This document shows positions 37,529 to 49,198 of a stretch of DNA of 64,000 nucleotides, piece by piece (positions within the stretch are counted from its first letter, which is position 1; each line of letters starts with the position of its first letter). The translations under genes and the position numbers were made by a program. The DNA comes from Microvirga lotononidis (GTDB lineage Bacteria > Pseudomonadota > Alphaproteobacteria > Rhizobiales > Beijerinckiaceae): positions 979,501-1,043,500 of the forward strand of contig NZ_CP141048.1 in the NCBI RefSeq assembly GCF_034627025.1, in the 5' to 3' direction. The notes beneath the pieces were generated by a model. It searched no databases. It had not been told where the DNA came from and saw only the letters and a program-made list of their open reading frames with translations.

Positions 37529-38332
37529 ATGGTTCGTTCCGGCTTCATCCGCTTGGCCACGGGCCTTGCTTGCCTCCTGGGGCTGTTCGCTGCGCCCGCC
37601 CAGGCCCAGCCCGATACGGAGGTCGACCTCGCCCTGGTTATCGCCGTCGACATCTCCTTCTCCATGGATACGGACGAACAGGCCCTGCAGCGGGAGGGCT
37701 TCGCCCAGGCCTTTCGCTCCAAGCCCGTGCACGACGCGATCCGCGGCGGGATGCTGGGCCGGATCGCCGTCACTTACGTGGAATGGGCGGGCTCGCCCGA
37801 CCAGAAGGTCATCATTCCCTGGACGGTCCTGGACAATTCCGAAAGCCTGATGGCCTTCGCGGACAGGATTTCTTCGACCCCCTTACGCCGTGCGCAGCGG
37901 ACCTCGATCTCCAGCGCAATCGACTTCAGCGTGAAGCTTTTCGACGAGAACGGCCTCAACGCGGCGCGCCGTGTCATCGACATCTCGGGCGATGGGCCCA
38001 ACAACCAGGGGCGCCTCGTGATCGAAGCGCGCGACGCGGCCGTGGCCAAGGGCATCATCATCAACGGTCTGCCGATCATGCTGCGCCAGCCCGGCTACCT
38101 CGACATCCCGGATCTCGACATTTATTACAGGGACTGTGTCATCGGCGGGCAAGGCGCGTTCACGGTACCGGCCCGCGAACGCGACCAGTTCATCGAGGCG
38201 ATCAAGACCAAGATCCTGCTGGAAGTTGCCAACCTGATGCCCGAGCAGTCCTTGATCAACCGCATTCAGTCCCCTCCGCGCACCAACTGCATGGCCGGCG
38301 AGATGCAGTGGCGTGACCGCTGGAGCAATTGA
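37529..38332 (+). CDS. DUF1194 family secreted von Willebrand A-type protein
   Basis: A 267-residue exported protein. The signal peptide ends near APAQAQ. The VWA-like domain begins VDLALVIAVDISFSMDTDEQ, a DxSxS metal-binding (MIDAS) motif near residue 41. RTSISSAIDFSVKLFD near 130 and VIDISGDGPNNQGR near 152 follow as the other MIDAS loops. Three cysteines occur in the last 100 residues. Proteins of this family are periplasmic or surface adhesion-like, with no proven function. AAGGAG seven bases upstream fixes the start. mgsA begins 12 bases after its stop, so the two may share a transcript. Confidence 0.87.
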   Translation: MVRSGFIRLATGLACLLGLFAAPAQAQPDTEVDLALVIAVDISFSMDTDEQALQREGFAQAFRSKPVHDAIRGGMLGRIAVTYVEWAGSPDQKVIIPWTVLDNSESLMAFADRISSTPLRRAQRTSISSAIDFSVKLFDENGLNAARRVIDISGDGPNNQGRLVIEARDAAVAKGIIINGLPIMLRQPGYLDIPDLDIYYRDCVIGGQGAFTVPARERDQFIEAIKTKILLEVANLMPEQSLINRIQSPPRTNCMAGEMQWRDRWSN

Positions 38333-38344
38333 GCTGTTCCTCCC

Positions 38345-38722
38345 ATGAAGCAATTGACATTGGCGCTCGTGGCTCACGACGCCAAGAAGGCCGACATGGC
38401 CGAATTCGTGGCCAAGTACGAAAACGACATCCGGCCCTTCACCCTCTTCGCCACCGGCACGACCGGCGGACGCGTGATGGAACGCTGCCCGTCTCTCTCC
38501 GTCACGCGCCTGAAGAGCGGGCCGCTCGGCGGCGATCAGCAGATCGGCGCGATGATCGCGGACGGAAAGATCGACGCGCTCTTCTTCTTCGTCGATCCGC
38601 TCTCGCCCCACCCGCACGACGTGGACGTGAAGGCGTTGATGCGCCTCGCCCTCGTCTACAACATCCCGATGGCCCTCAACCCGGCCACGGCGGAACGGCT
38701 GATCGAGTCGTTCCGGGAGTAA
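38345..38722 (+). CDS. mgsA: Methylglyoxal synthase
   Basis: Converts dihydroxyacetone phosphate to methylglyoxal and phosphate, an overflow route from glycolysis under phosphate limitation. The 125-residue protein shows [17 protein letters not shown] at the N-terminus and the phosphate-binding [11 protein letters not shown] near 38-48. The catalytic aspartate lies in [15 protein letters not shown] near 60-74, and the [14 protein letters not shown] segment near 86-99. Length matches the short bacterial form. No methylglyoxal detoxification genes are nearby. Confidence 0.93.
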   Translation: MKQLTLALVAHDAKKADMAEFVAKYENDIRPFTLFATGTTGGRVMERCPSLSVTRLKSGPLGGDQQIGAMIADGKIDALFFFVDPLSPHPHDVDVKALMRLALVYNIPMALNPATAERLIESFRE

Positions 38723-38783
38723 ATCCTGGACAATCTTCTTTGTCCTCATCCTGAAAGTCTGATCGATCAATCGTTTCCCTCTT

Positions 38784-38892
38784 CGTCATGGCCGGCCTTG
38801 TGCCGGCCATCTCGATCCGAAAAGCACCGCGTCTCAATCGATCAGGATCACCGGCACGGGTCTCCGGAACAAGTCCAGGGCGGTGGTGACGT
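38784..38892. repeat. Compound dispersed repeat, family 1, copy C (interrupted)
   Basis: CGTCATGGCCGGC-cttgt-GCCGGCCAT is intact at 38784-38810. The second unit, which elsewhere reads ATCACCGGC-loop-GCCGGTGATGACG, is here split by extra bases between ATCACCGGCAC and GGTGGTGACG, so its stem is lost. It lies between mgsA and hrpB, which converge. Confidence 0.65.
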
Positions 38893-38985
38893 CAGAGGAA
38901 CTGACAGCGCATTGCCGGCCAAACACTCAGGATGAGGTTGAGGATAGGACGGAACGATTTGTGAAGACTGCGCTGCGCGGTCTTT

Positions 38986-41451
38986 TCAAGTCCCGCGTGG
39001 CTTGGCCCGCCGTGTCGGCGGTGCCGTGAGCGGGTCTTCCGGCCAGGGATGCTTGGGGTACTGCCCGCGCATGTCGGCCCGCACGGCCGCCCAGGAGCCG
39101 CGCCAGAAGCCCGGCAGGTCGCGGGTGATCTGGATCGGGCGGTGGGCCGGAGAGAGCAGGTGCAGGATGAGCGGCGCGCGTCCCGCCGCGATGGTGGGAT
39201 GCTTGTCGAGCCCGAACAATTCCTGCACGCGCACGGCGAGCACCGGCCCTTCCTCGGCCCCGTAGTCGATCGGGATCTGCGATCCGGTCGGCACCTCGAT
39301 ATGGGTAGGGGCCTCCGCATCGAGGCGTCGCTGCAGGTTCCAAGGCAGAAGGCCGCGCAGGGCTTCGCTCAGCAGGTCGGGGCCGAGGTCGCTGAGGCCG
39401 TTTTTCCCGACGAGATGCGGTGCGAGCCATTCTTCGGCCGTGCGGTCGAGGGTCTCGTCCGACAGGTCCGGCCATTCTTCGCCTTCGGCCTTGCGTAGAA
39501 ACATCACGCGTTCGCGCCATTGGGCCAGCGCCTTCGACCAGGGCAAGGCATCGAGGCCTATTGAGACGAGCCCCTCCGCAAGCGCCCGCGCCGCCTCCTC
39601 GGTGGCCGGGACCTTCAAAGGGCGCTCGTTGAGAAGCAGGGCCCCGAGGCGCCTGACGCCCCGCGCCCGCAGGGCCCTGGCCTGTCGGTCGAAGGCGACT
39701 TCGTCGCGCTGCTCGATCGTCGCGCCGAACAGGCTCTCGATCGCTTCCGGCGCGATCGCGGCCGCCGCCAGAATGCGCGCGGAGGCGGCTCCGCCGGCGA
39801 TCTCTGCGATGGCGAGATAAGGCTCCCTGGCCAGCCGCTCATGCGCTTCGAGCACGGCGCCGCGCCCGTTCGCCATGAGGTATTCGCCCGTCTTGCCACG
39901 CGCCTTCGCGATCCGGTCCGGATAGGCCAACGTCAGCAGCGCGCCGATGGAATGCGGTTCGCCTGACCCGGAACCGTTGCCCCCCTTGGCCCAGGCTTCC
40001 GCCATGCGCCGCATGTCCTGCGCCCGGCCCGACCGGTCCCGGCGGAAGCGCTCGACGCGCTCCGCCAGATCCACCGCATCGCCCCCCAGTCCGCGCTCCA
40101 CGAGAACGGCCGCGATCTCCGCAGCCTCGCGCGCCTGTCCGGTCTCGCCCGCGGTCATGACCATCCTCGCCAGACGCGGCGGCAGGGGCAGATCGCGCAG
40201 GCGGCGTCCCGTCTCCGTGATGCGTCCCTGCGCATCGAGAGCCCCGAGCTGCTGCAGCAATGCTCTCGCCTCCTTCAAGGCGGGCGCAGGAGGCGGGTCG
40301 AGGAAAGCCAGCGACATGGGATCCGTGACGCCCCAGGCGGCGCAATCGAGCAACAACGGCGCCAGATCCGCCGACAGGATCTCCGGGCGCGCGAACGGCT
40401 CGAGCGCTCCCGTGGCGGCTTCCTCCCAGAGGCGGTAGCAGACGCCGGGCTCGGTGCGCCCCGCACGTCCCCGGCGCTGGTCGGCGGCGGCGCGAGAGAC
40501 ACGCACGGTTTCGAGGCGCGTGAGCCCGATATTCGGCTCGTAGACCGGCACGCGCGCAAGGCCCGAATCGATGACGACGCGGACGCCCTCGATGGTGAGC
40601 GACGTCTCGGCGATAGAGGTGGCGAGCACCACCTTGCGGCGGCCGGGTTTAGCGGGGCTGACCGCGAGATCCTGCTCGCCCCGCTCCAACGCCCCGTAGA
40701 GCGGCGCGATATCGACCGTCGGATCGCTGACGCGCTCGCGCAAAAAGGTCTCGACCCGGCGGATCTCTCCCTGCCCCGGGAGGAAGACCAGGAGGGAGCC
40801 GCTCTCCGCCCGCAGGGCCCGCGTCACCGCATCCGTCACCTGCTCCTCGATGCGACGGTTGGGATCGCGCCCGTGATAGCGCGTCTCGACTGGATAGGCG
40901 CGGCCCTCCGACTCGACGACGGGCGCATCGCTCAACAGCTTCGCCACTCGGGCGCCATCGAGCGTCGCCGACATGACGAGGAGGCGAAGGTCTTCCCTCA
41001 GTCCTCCTTGGGCATCGAGAGCCAGGGCAAGCCCCAGATCCGCGTCGAGGGAGCGCTCGTGGAACTCGTCGAAGAGAACGGCGGCAACGCCATCGAGGGA
41101 CGGATCGTCCAGGATCATGCGGGCGAAAACACCTTCGGTCACGACCTCGATCCGAGTCCTGCGGCTGATCTTCGAACCCAGGCGGACGCGCAGGCCCACC
41201 GTCTCTCCCACGGCCTCGCCGAGCGTCTGCGCCATGCGCGCCGCGGCCGCCCGGGCGGCCAGCCGCCGGGGCTCCAGGACGATGATCTTGCCGCCATCGA
41301 CCCAGGGCTCGTCGAGCAGCACCAGCGGGACCCGCGTGGTCTTGCCCGCCCCGGGCGGAGCGACGAGCACCGCATTGGGACGTGCGCGCAGGGCAGCCGT
41401 CAGCTCGCCGAGAACGGCATCGATGGGAAGGGAGGTGTCGAAAACACGCAT
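38986..41451 (-). CDS. hrpB: ATP-dependent helicase HrpB
   Basis: A DEAH/RHA-type helicase of 821 residues from ATG 41451. Motif I is APPGAGKTT at 31-39, motif Ia VLEPRRLAARAAAAR, motif II the DEFH box in LFDEFHERSLDAD, motif III MSATLDGARV. The second RecA half has ATSIAETSLTIEGVRVVIDS and the arginine-finger motif QRRGRAGRTEPG. The HrpB-specific C-terminal domain follows with LPWNLQRRLDAEAPTHIEVP. Targets are unclear in most bacteria. ATG 41451 gives the usual MRVFDTSLPIDAVL start; longer frames add up to 29 residues. Confidence 0.92.
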   Translation of the reverse strand: MRVFDTSLPIDAVLGELTAALRARPNAVLVAPPGAGKTTRVPLVLLDEPWVDGGKIIVLEPRRLAARAAAARMAQTLGEAVGETVGLRVRLGSKISRRTRIEVVTEGVFARMILDDPSLDGVAAVLFDEFHERSLDADLGLALALDAQGGLREDLRLLVMSATLDGARVAKLLSDAPVVESEGRAYPVETRYHGRDPNRRIEEQVTDAVTRALRAESGSLLVFLPGQGEIRRVETFLRERVSDPTVDIAPLYGALERGEQDLAVSPAKPGRRKVVLATSIAETSLTIEGVRVVIDSGLARVPVYEPNIGLTRLETVRVSRAAADQRRGRAGRTEPGVCYRLWEEAATGALEPFARPEILSADLAPLLLDCAAWGVTDPMSLAFLDPPPAPALKEARALLQQLGALDAQGRITETGRRLRDLPLPPRLARMVMTAGETGQAREAAEIAAVLVERGLGGDAVDLAERVERFRRDRSGRAQDMRRMAEAWAKGGNGSGSGEPHSIGALLTLAYPDRIAKARGKTGEYLMANGRGAVLEAHERLAREPYLAIAEIAGGAASARILAAAAIAPEAIESLFGATIEQRDEVAFDRQARALRARGVRRLGALLLNERPLKVPATEEAARALAEGLVSIGLDALPWSKALAQWRERVMFLRKAEGEEWPDLSDETLDRTAEEWLAPHLVGKNGLSDLGPDLLSEALRGLLPWNLQRRLDAEAPTHIEVPTGSQIPIDYGAEEGPVLAVRVQELFGLDKHPTIAAGRAPLILHLLSPAHRPIQITRDLPGFWRGSWAAVRADMRGQYPKHPWPEDPLTAPPTRRAKPRGT

Positions 41452-41497
41452 GCCGCCTGATGGCTCAAGCGGACCTGAAGGGCAAGTGTGATCGCTT

Positions 41498-41568
41498 GTC
41501 ATTCGCCGGTCATGGCTCGCCGTGAGGACACCGTCCACGTCATCATCGGCACAAGGCCGGCGAATGAC
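41498..41568. repeat. Long-loop inverted repeat between hrpB and the HAD gene
   Basis: GTCATTCGCCGG (41498-41509) and CCGGCGAATGAC (41557-41568) are perfect 12-base arms enclosing 47 bases that contain CGTCATCATCGGCACAAGGC, similar to the core of repeat family 1. Confidence 0.55.
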
Positions 41569-41580
41569 CGGAATGGAATG

Positions 41581-42192
41581 TCACACCGGAAAGCCGTACC
41601 GGCGCAGTTCCGCCGCCAAGTCGATGGGCTCGACACAATGGATGGCGTGCATGCCGACATTGCGGGCACCTTCCACATTGGCCTTGGAATCGTCGATGAA
41701 CACGCAATCCTCGGCTCTCAGCCCGTAGCGGTCCAGGAGTAGGTGATAGATCGCCGGATCGGGCTTCAGCAGGCGCTCGTCGCCGGACACGATGATGCCG
41801 TCGAACCCCGACAGGAACGGGAAACGCTGCTGCGCCAGGACGAATTTGGGGCCGGAGAAATTCGTGATGCAGTAGTTCGGCACGCCCGCCTCCCGCAGGC
41901 GCTGCAGGAGGGCCACATGGTCGTCGAAGGCACCCGAGACGGTCTCGTCCCAGCGCTCGTGGAACGCGCGGATCTGCGCTTCATGCGTCGGATGATCCTT
42001 CACGAGAAGAGCCACGGCCTCGTCCCAGTCGCGGCCCCGGTCCTGCTCCACGTTCCAGTCATGGGTGCAGACATGGGCGAGGAACCATTCCATCTGCTCC
42101 TCGTCGTCGAAGATCCGACGGTAGAGATTGCGGGGATCCCAGCGCAGCAGGACGTTGCCGATATCGAACACGACGGTTTGAGGCTGCCCCAT
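41581..42192 (-). CDS. HAD family hydrolase
   Basis: A 203-residue haloacid-dehalogenase-type phosphatase. Motif I is VVFDIGNVLLRWDP, where the second aspartate of DxD is replaced by Gly-Asn as in the YihX branch. Motif II is ITNFSG. Motif III and IV are KPDPAIYHLLL and FIDDSKANVEGARNVGM. The cap is helical (HAD-IA). YihX-type enzymes dephosphorylate small sugar phosphates such as alpha-D-glucose-1-phosphate, but the substrate here is not deducible. It is transcribed in the same direction as hrpB, about 130 bases upstream of it. Confidence 0.88.
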   Translation of the reverse strand: MGQPQTVVFDIGNVLLRWDPRNLYRRIFDDEEQMEWFLAHVCTHDWNVEQDRGRDWDEAVALLVKDHPTHEAQIRAFHERWDETVSGAFDDHVALLQRLREAGVPNYCITNFSGPKFVLAQQRFPFLSGFDGIIVSGDERLLKPDPAIYHLLLDRYGLRAEDCVFIDDSKANVEGARNVGMHAIHCVEPIDLAAELRRYGFPV

Positions 42193-42387
42193 GGTCAGAA
42201 ACGCTTCCCTTTAATTCCGTTCGCCCATGTTTATCCGCCCCGCGGCACGCGCACCACTCCCAAGATTGGCGGACAGCCTTCGAATTTAGAGGGAGCAGAC
42301 CGGAGCCCGGGCCGAACCTGAAGCTTGACCGGATCAACGTCGCCGCTCGGGCGTTTCCACCCCACTTGCTCGATGCGCGGAGGCGGG

Positions 42388-43554
42388 ATGGCCGGGTTTC
42401 TGAAGTCGCAGACAGGTTTGAACTGGCGCGCCGCCGCGCTCCTGGGTCTGATCTCGAGCACCTTCTCGACTCTCGTCAGCCAATTCCTCGCCGCCAGGAT
42501 CGGGCGCGACGCGGTTGTGGACTGGATGGTGGTGGCGACGATTCCCTTGCGCGACGGCATGCTCCAGAGCGAGCCGTCCTGGTCGTCCATAGCGGCCGGC
42601 ATCCTCTTCCATCAATGGGCCGACTTCTCGTGGGCCCTCGTGTTCTTCGGGCTGTTCGGGCGCTGGACCGCCGACCTGAAGCCGCAAACCCTTCTCCTGA
42701 TCGCCCTGCCCTGGGCTCTGTTCACCTCGGCGCTCGAATGGTTCTCCCTGGTGCCGCTCATCCCCTTCTGGCAGCCGATCTTCACCCTGAACCAGCCCTA
42801 CTGGATCGGCTTCCTGGTTCACGCCCTCTCGGCCATGATGTATCCGCTCTTTCCTTGGCTGCGCGACTGGCTGAGAGGGCGCCTCCCCTCGCGGCACGGA
42901 CGCTTCACCGCCGTATGGAGCGGGTTATCCGCCGTCACTCTTCTGGCGCTCGGCTTCGTCGCCCTTCTGGGCTGGCAGAACCGGGAACTGCCCTGGATGG
43001 GAGAGAACCCGGCCTTCGATCAGAGCTATATGCGCCGCATGGCGGCTCATCATGCGCAAGGCGTCGAGCTTGCGCGGCTCGCCGTCGAGAAGGCGCAGGA
43101 TCCCTATCTCAAGAATCTCGCTCATCTCATGGCGGCCGATCAGAAAGGCGAGATCGCCATCTTCCAGCAATGGTGGCGCAGCTGGTTCGCCGGGGGTCTG
43201 CCGCCAGCCTCTCCCGAGGAGCATGCGTCCATGCCGGGCATGCTCTCGCCAGCGCAGATGGACAGCCTGCGCGGCGCGAACGGCAATGCCTTCGATCCGC
43301 TCTTCATCAGCCTCATGACGACCCATCACCAGGGTGCGATCCTCATGGCCGACAGAGCCCTGCGCGGTGCTAGCGACCTCCGTCTCCGGCTCATGGCCCA
43401 TGCCACGCGCCATGCCCAGCGGGGCGAGATCGAGCTGATGCATGGCAGCCAAGGCTTCGCGGCGGTGAAATCCGCCACCCTGTCCCTCCTCCTGCCCGCA
43501 GGAGAAGCCCGCGCCGACCAACGGGGAGCGGCTCCCTCAATGCACGCGCATTGA
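42388..43554 (+). CDS. Multi-pass membrane protein with C-terminal DUF305 domain
   Basis: A 388-residue protein. The first 195 or so residues hold about five hydrophobic segments. The C-terminal part is a DUF305 domain with its repeated signature: MRRMAAHHAQGVELARLAV near 214-232 and LMTTHHQGAILMADRAL near 312-328, with a Met-rich linker (MPGMLSPAQMDSL). DUF305 is a ferritin-like four-helix fold found in proteins often linked to copper handling; here the membrane portion would place it outside the cytoplasm. ATG 42388 follows GGAGG closely. The stop codon lies within a 15-bp inverted repeat. Confidence 0.8.
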   Translation: MAGFLKSQTGLNWRAAALLGLISSTFSTLVSQFLAARIGRDAVVDWMVVATIPLRDGMLQSEPSWSSIAAGILFHQWADFSWALVFFGLFGRWTADLKPQTLLLIALPWALFTSALEWFSLVPLIPFWQPIFTLNQPYWIGFLVHALSAMMYPLFPWLRDWLRGRLPSRHGRFTAVWSGLSAVTLLALGFVALLGWQNRELPWMGENPAFDQSYMRRMAAHHAQGVELARLAVEKAQDPYLKNLAHLMAADQKGEIAIFQQWWRSWFAGGLPPASPEEHASMPGMLSPAQMDSLRGANGNAFDPLFISLMTTHHQGAILMADRALRGASDLRLRLMAHATRHAQRGEIELMHGSQGFAAVKSATLSLLLPAGEARADQRGAAPSMHAH

Positions 43555-43562
43555 GGGAGCCG
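43529..43562. terminator. 15-bp inverted repeat spanning the DUF305 gene stop codon
   Basis: CGGCTCCCTCAATGC and GCATTGAGGGAGCCG flank a four-base loop. The TGA stop of the DUF305 gene lies in the right arm, and the maeB stop on the other strand is 12 bases further on. There is no T-run on either side, but the position suggests a shared terminator for the convergent genes. Confidence 0.6.
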
Positions 43563-43573
43563 TCAAGTGAGGT

Positions 43574-45865
<2,292 letters not shown>

Positions 45866-46015
45866 GGGATATGGTTTCTTTTAAGGGTGGGCGTTTCCAA
45901 AAAGGGGATGCGACCTTAAGGCATAGGGGGTGTCTTTCTCAAGACTTGTCCACATCCGCCCTTTGGACCCTATGACACGGATGAAAGGGCAGGCCAGCTT
46001 TGCTAAACAGACCGG

Positions 46016-48736
46016 ATGTCGTCCCAAGCCGCCTATCAATCCTCCGAGACCGCCCCGTCGAACGCCGCGCCCGCACCCGCGCAGGACAGCCGGGTCACGC
46101 CCATGATGGCCCAGTATATCGAGATCAAGGCGGCCAATCCGGACAGCCTGCTGTTCTACCGGATGGGCGACTTCTACGAATTGTTCTTCGAGGATGCCGA
46201 GATCGCCAGCCAGTCGCTCGGCATCGTGCTGACCAAGCGCGGCAAGCACCAGGGGCAGGACATCCCCATGTGTGGCGTGCCCGTGGAGCGGGCCGACGAC
46301 TATCTCCAGCGCCTCATCGGCCTCGGGCACCGGGTCGCCGTCTGCGAGCAGACCGAGGATCCGGCGGAGGCGAAGAAGCGCGGCTCCAAATCCGTCGTGC
46401 GCCGCGACGTGGTGCGCCTCGTCACCCCTGGGACGATCACCGAGGAGCGCCTGCTGGAACCCGGCCGGGCGAATTACCTGCTGGCCATCGCGCGACGCCG
46501 CGCGTCCGACACCCAATGGTGCTACGGGTTGGCCGCCGTGGACATTTCCACAGGTCATTTCGTCTTGAGCGAGACGGACGGCACCGGCCTTTCCGCCGAA
46601 ATCGCCCGCTTCGAGCCGCGCGAAATCCTGGTCCCCGACGTGATCCACGACGATCCGGACCTCCGGAGCTTCTGGCAGGAGACCCGCGCATCCATCACGC
46701 CCCTGTCCCGCGAGGGCCTCGATCCGGCCTCGGCCGAACGGCGGCTTAAGGATTATTTCGGGGTTGCGACCCTCGATTCCTTCGGCGCCTTCAGCCCCGC
46801 CGAGATCACGGCGGCGGGCAGCGCGCTGTTCTACATCGAGAAGACGCAGATCGACAGCCGCCCGGCGCTCAACCCGCCTTCCCGGGACACGTCGGGCGCG
46901 GCGCTCGCCATCGATGCGGCCACCCGGGCCAATCTGGAACTGACACGGACCCTGTCCGGAGAGCGGGCGGGCAGCCTTCTCGCCACCATCGACTGCACGG
47001 TGACGCCGGGCGGTGCGCGGCTCCTCGCCGAGCGGCTCGCCGGCCCCCTCACCCATCCCGACCGGATCCGCGACCGGCAGGATGCCGTTACGACCCTCGT
47101 CGGGAACAACGACCTGCGCGATCGCCTGCGGCGCATCCTCAAGCGTTCGCCCGACCTGGCCCGCGCCATCTCGCGCCTGAGCCTGGGACGCGGCGGGCCA
47201 CGGGATCTGGCCTGCGTGCGCGACGGCCTGTTCGCGGCCCGCGAACTCGGGCTCGAACTGGCGATTGCGCCCGATCTGCCGAAGGAGCTGCTGGCGGCCG
47301 CGCAGGTGCTTCAGGGCCTGCGGACCGATGTGGCGGACCGGCTTGCCGCGGCGCTTGCCGACGAGTTGCCACTGCTCAAGCGCGATGGCGGCTTCGTCCG
47401 CCAGGGCTTCGATTCCAATCTCGACGAGTTGCGCGAGCTGCAGCAGGATTCCCGCCGCTTCATTGCCGCCCTTCAGGCGCGCTACGCCACCGAGACCGGC
47501 TGCCGGACCTTACGCGTCAAGCACAACCACATGATCGGCTATTTCGTGGAAGTGCCGCAGAACGTGGGCGAGGACCTTCTCAAGGAGCCATGGAAGGACA
47601 CCTTCGTCCATCGCCAGACCATGGCGGGCGCCATGCGCTTTTCGACGATGGAACTGGGCGAGCTCGAATCGAAGATCGCGTCCGCGGCCGATCGGGCCCT
47701 GAAGATCGAACTCGCCCTGTTCGACGAGATGGTGCAGACGCTCCTCGCCCTTTCAGCCGACGTGGCGGCCGCCGCCGAAGCCATTGCCGTCATCGACGTG
47801 ACCGCCTCCCTGGCCGATCTCGCCATGCGCCTCGACTGGACCCGTCCCGTGGTCGACGCGAGCCTCGCCTTCGCCGTCAAGGGCGGCCGTCATCCGGTGG
47901 TCGAGGCGGCGCTGAAGCGCGATGGCGTTCCCTTCATCGCCAACGACTCGAACCTCTCAGGCAAGGACGCAGGCCACATCCTGCTGATCACTGGCCCGAA
48001 CATGGGCGGTAAATCCACCTATCTGCGCCAGAACGCACTGATCGTGGTGCTCGCCCAGATGGGATCCTACGTGCCCGCGAGAGAAGCTCATATCGGAATC
48101 GTCGACCGGCTCTTCTCCCGCGTTGGCGCCGCCGACGATCTGGCGCGCGGCCGCTCGACTTTCATGGTCGAAATGGTGGAGACCGCCGCCATCCTCAACC
48201 AAGCCACCGCCCGCTCGCTTGTCATCCTCGACGAGATCGGCCGGGGCACCGCCACCTTCGACGGGCTCTCCATCGCCTGGGCGGCCATCGAGCACCTGCA
48301 CGAGGCTAATCGCTGCCGCGCGCTGTTCGCTACCCATTTCCATGAGCTGACTGCGCTCGCCGAACGGATGAAGCGGATTTCCAACGCGACCCTGAAGGTC
48401 ACCGAATGGAACAGCGAGGTGGTGTTCCTGCACGAAGTCGTGCCCGGAGCCGCCGACCGCTCCTACGGCTTGCAGGTGGCACGTCTTGCAGGCCTGCCCG
48501 GCCCCGTCGTCGAGCGGGCGAAGACGATCCTGAGCGAGCTGGAAAAGTCCGATCGCGAAGCGCCCAAGCGCGCGCTCGTCGACGATCTGCCGCTCTTCGC
48601 CGTTCCGTTCCGGGCCGAGCCCGCTGCGACGCCGCAGCGAGACGCCTTGCGGGAGGCGCTAGACGCCCTGGATCCAGACGCGATGACGCCCCGGGAGGCG
48701 CTCGATGCGCTCTACCGGCTCAAGGCGCAGCGATAG
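46016..48736 (+). CDS. mutS: DNA mismatch repair protein MutS
   Basis: Recognises mismatches in newly replicated DNA. A 906-residue protein with all MutS parts: the N-terminal mismatch-binding [15 protein letters not shown] with the Phe-x-Glu pair near residues 48-54, connector and core domains, a clamp region near 430-520, and the ATPase. The latter has Walker [15 protein letters not shown] around 658-671, Walker [16 protein letters not shown], and the FATHFHELT switch. It starts at ATG 46016 with a disordered Ala/Ser-rich tail of 25 residues. The usual rhizobial neighbour glnD is not downstream. Confidence 0.96.
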   Translation: MSSQAAYQSSETAPSNAAPAPAQDSRVTPMMAQYIEIKAANPDSLLFYRMGDFYELFFEDAEIASQSLGIVLTKRGKHQGQDIPMCGVPVERADDYLQRLIGLGHRVAVCEQTEDPAEAKKRGSKSVVRRDVVRLVTPGTITEERLLEPGRANYLLAIARRRASDTQWCYGLAAVDISTGHFVLSETDGTGLSAEIARFEPREILVPDVIHDDPDLRSFWQETRASITPLSREGLDPASAERRLKDYFGVATLDSFGAFSPAEITAAGSALFYIEKTQIDSRPALNPPSRDTSGAALAIDAATRANLELTRTLSGERAGSLLATIDCTVTPGGARLLAERLAGPLTHPDRIRDRQDAVTTLVGNNDLRDRLRRILKRSPDLARAISRLSLGRGGPRDLACVRDGLFAARELGLELAIAPDLPKELLAAAQVLQGLRTDVADRLAAALADELPLLKRDGGFVRQGFDSNLDELRELQQDSRRFIAALQARYATETGCRTLRVKHNHMIGYFVEVPQNVGEDLLKEPWKDTFVHRQTMAGAMRFSTMELGELESKIASAADRALKIELALFDEMVQTLLALSADVAAAAEAIAVIDVTASLADLAMRLDWTRPVVDASLAFAVKGGRHPVVEAALKRDGVPFIANDSNLSGKDAGHILLITGPNMGGKSTYLRQNALIVVLAQMGSYVPAREAHIGIVDRLFSRVGAADDLARGRSTFMVEMVETAAILNQATARSLVILDEIGRGTATFDGLSIAWAAIEHLHEANRCRALFATHFHELTALAERMKRISNATLKVTEWNSEVVFLHEVVPGAADRSYGLQVARLAGLPGPVVERAKTILSELEKSDREAPKRALVDDLPLFAVPFRAEPAATPQRDALREALDALDPDAMTPREALDALYRLKAQR

Positions 48737-48745
48737 GAAGAAGCC

Positions 48746-49198
48746 TTAGGAAATCTGAGAGCTACGCTCCCGGAGAGCGGCGCCGAAAGGGACGAAGGTC
48801 ACCGTTCGGGCCTCGTCGGGCTCGCGGAGTTGCCCGACCATGACATAGCTCAGGGCTTCGCGGACGCCGCGCTCTGTATAGGGCTTGGCGATGACGCCCC
48901 AGGCGCCGGCGAAATCTTCGGGGATGCGCTTGGCGTTCGCCGTCATGAACAGCACTGTGACCCGATGGTTCGCCGAGAGGCTGCGCGCGACATCGACGCC
49001 GGTCGGCCCGTCGGCCAGGTGAACATCGACGAATGCGAGGTCCGGCCGGAGCTTCTGGCCGAGGGACAGAGCCTCCTCGGAGGACGCGGCCATCCCGACG
49101 ACTTCATGTCCCAGATCCTGCAGAAGGCTTTCAAGCTCGAGAGCGATCAGGATTTCATCCTCGACAATGAGGATGCGCAACGGCTTCTCGCTACTCAA
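48746..49198 (-). CDS. Single-domain response regulator
   Basis: A 150-residue receiver protein without an output domain. The acidic pocket is VEDE near residues 12-15, the phospho-acceptor is Asp58 in LAFVDVHLADG, and the conserved Lys105 lies in VIAKPYTERGVREAL. About 25 residues after the receiver are polar and unassigned. Its start overlaps the end of the kinase gene by eight bases, so the two proteins are almost certainly partners. Without a DNA-binding domain it would signal through a protein partner or pass phosphate on. Confidence 0.88.
   Translation of the reverse strand: MSSEKPLRILIVEDEILIALELESLLQDLGHEVVGMAASSEEALSLGQKLRPDLAFVDVHLADGPTGVDVARSLSANHRVTVLFMTANAKRIPEDFAGAWGVIAKPYTERGVREALSYVMVGQLREPDEARTVTFVPFGAALRERSSQIS

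Noticed and set aside
38784..38892. Insertion sequence remnant
   Set aside because: No transposase coding remnant and no terminal repeats or target duplication; a repeat-family copy explains it better.
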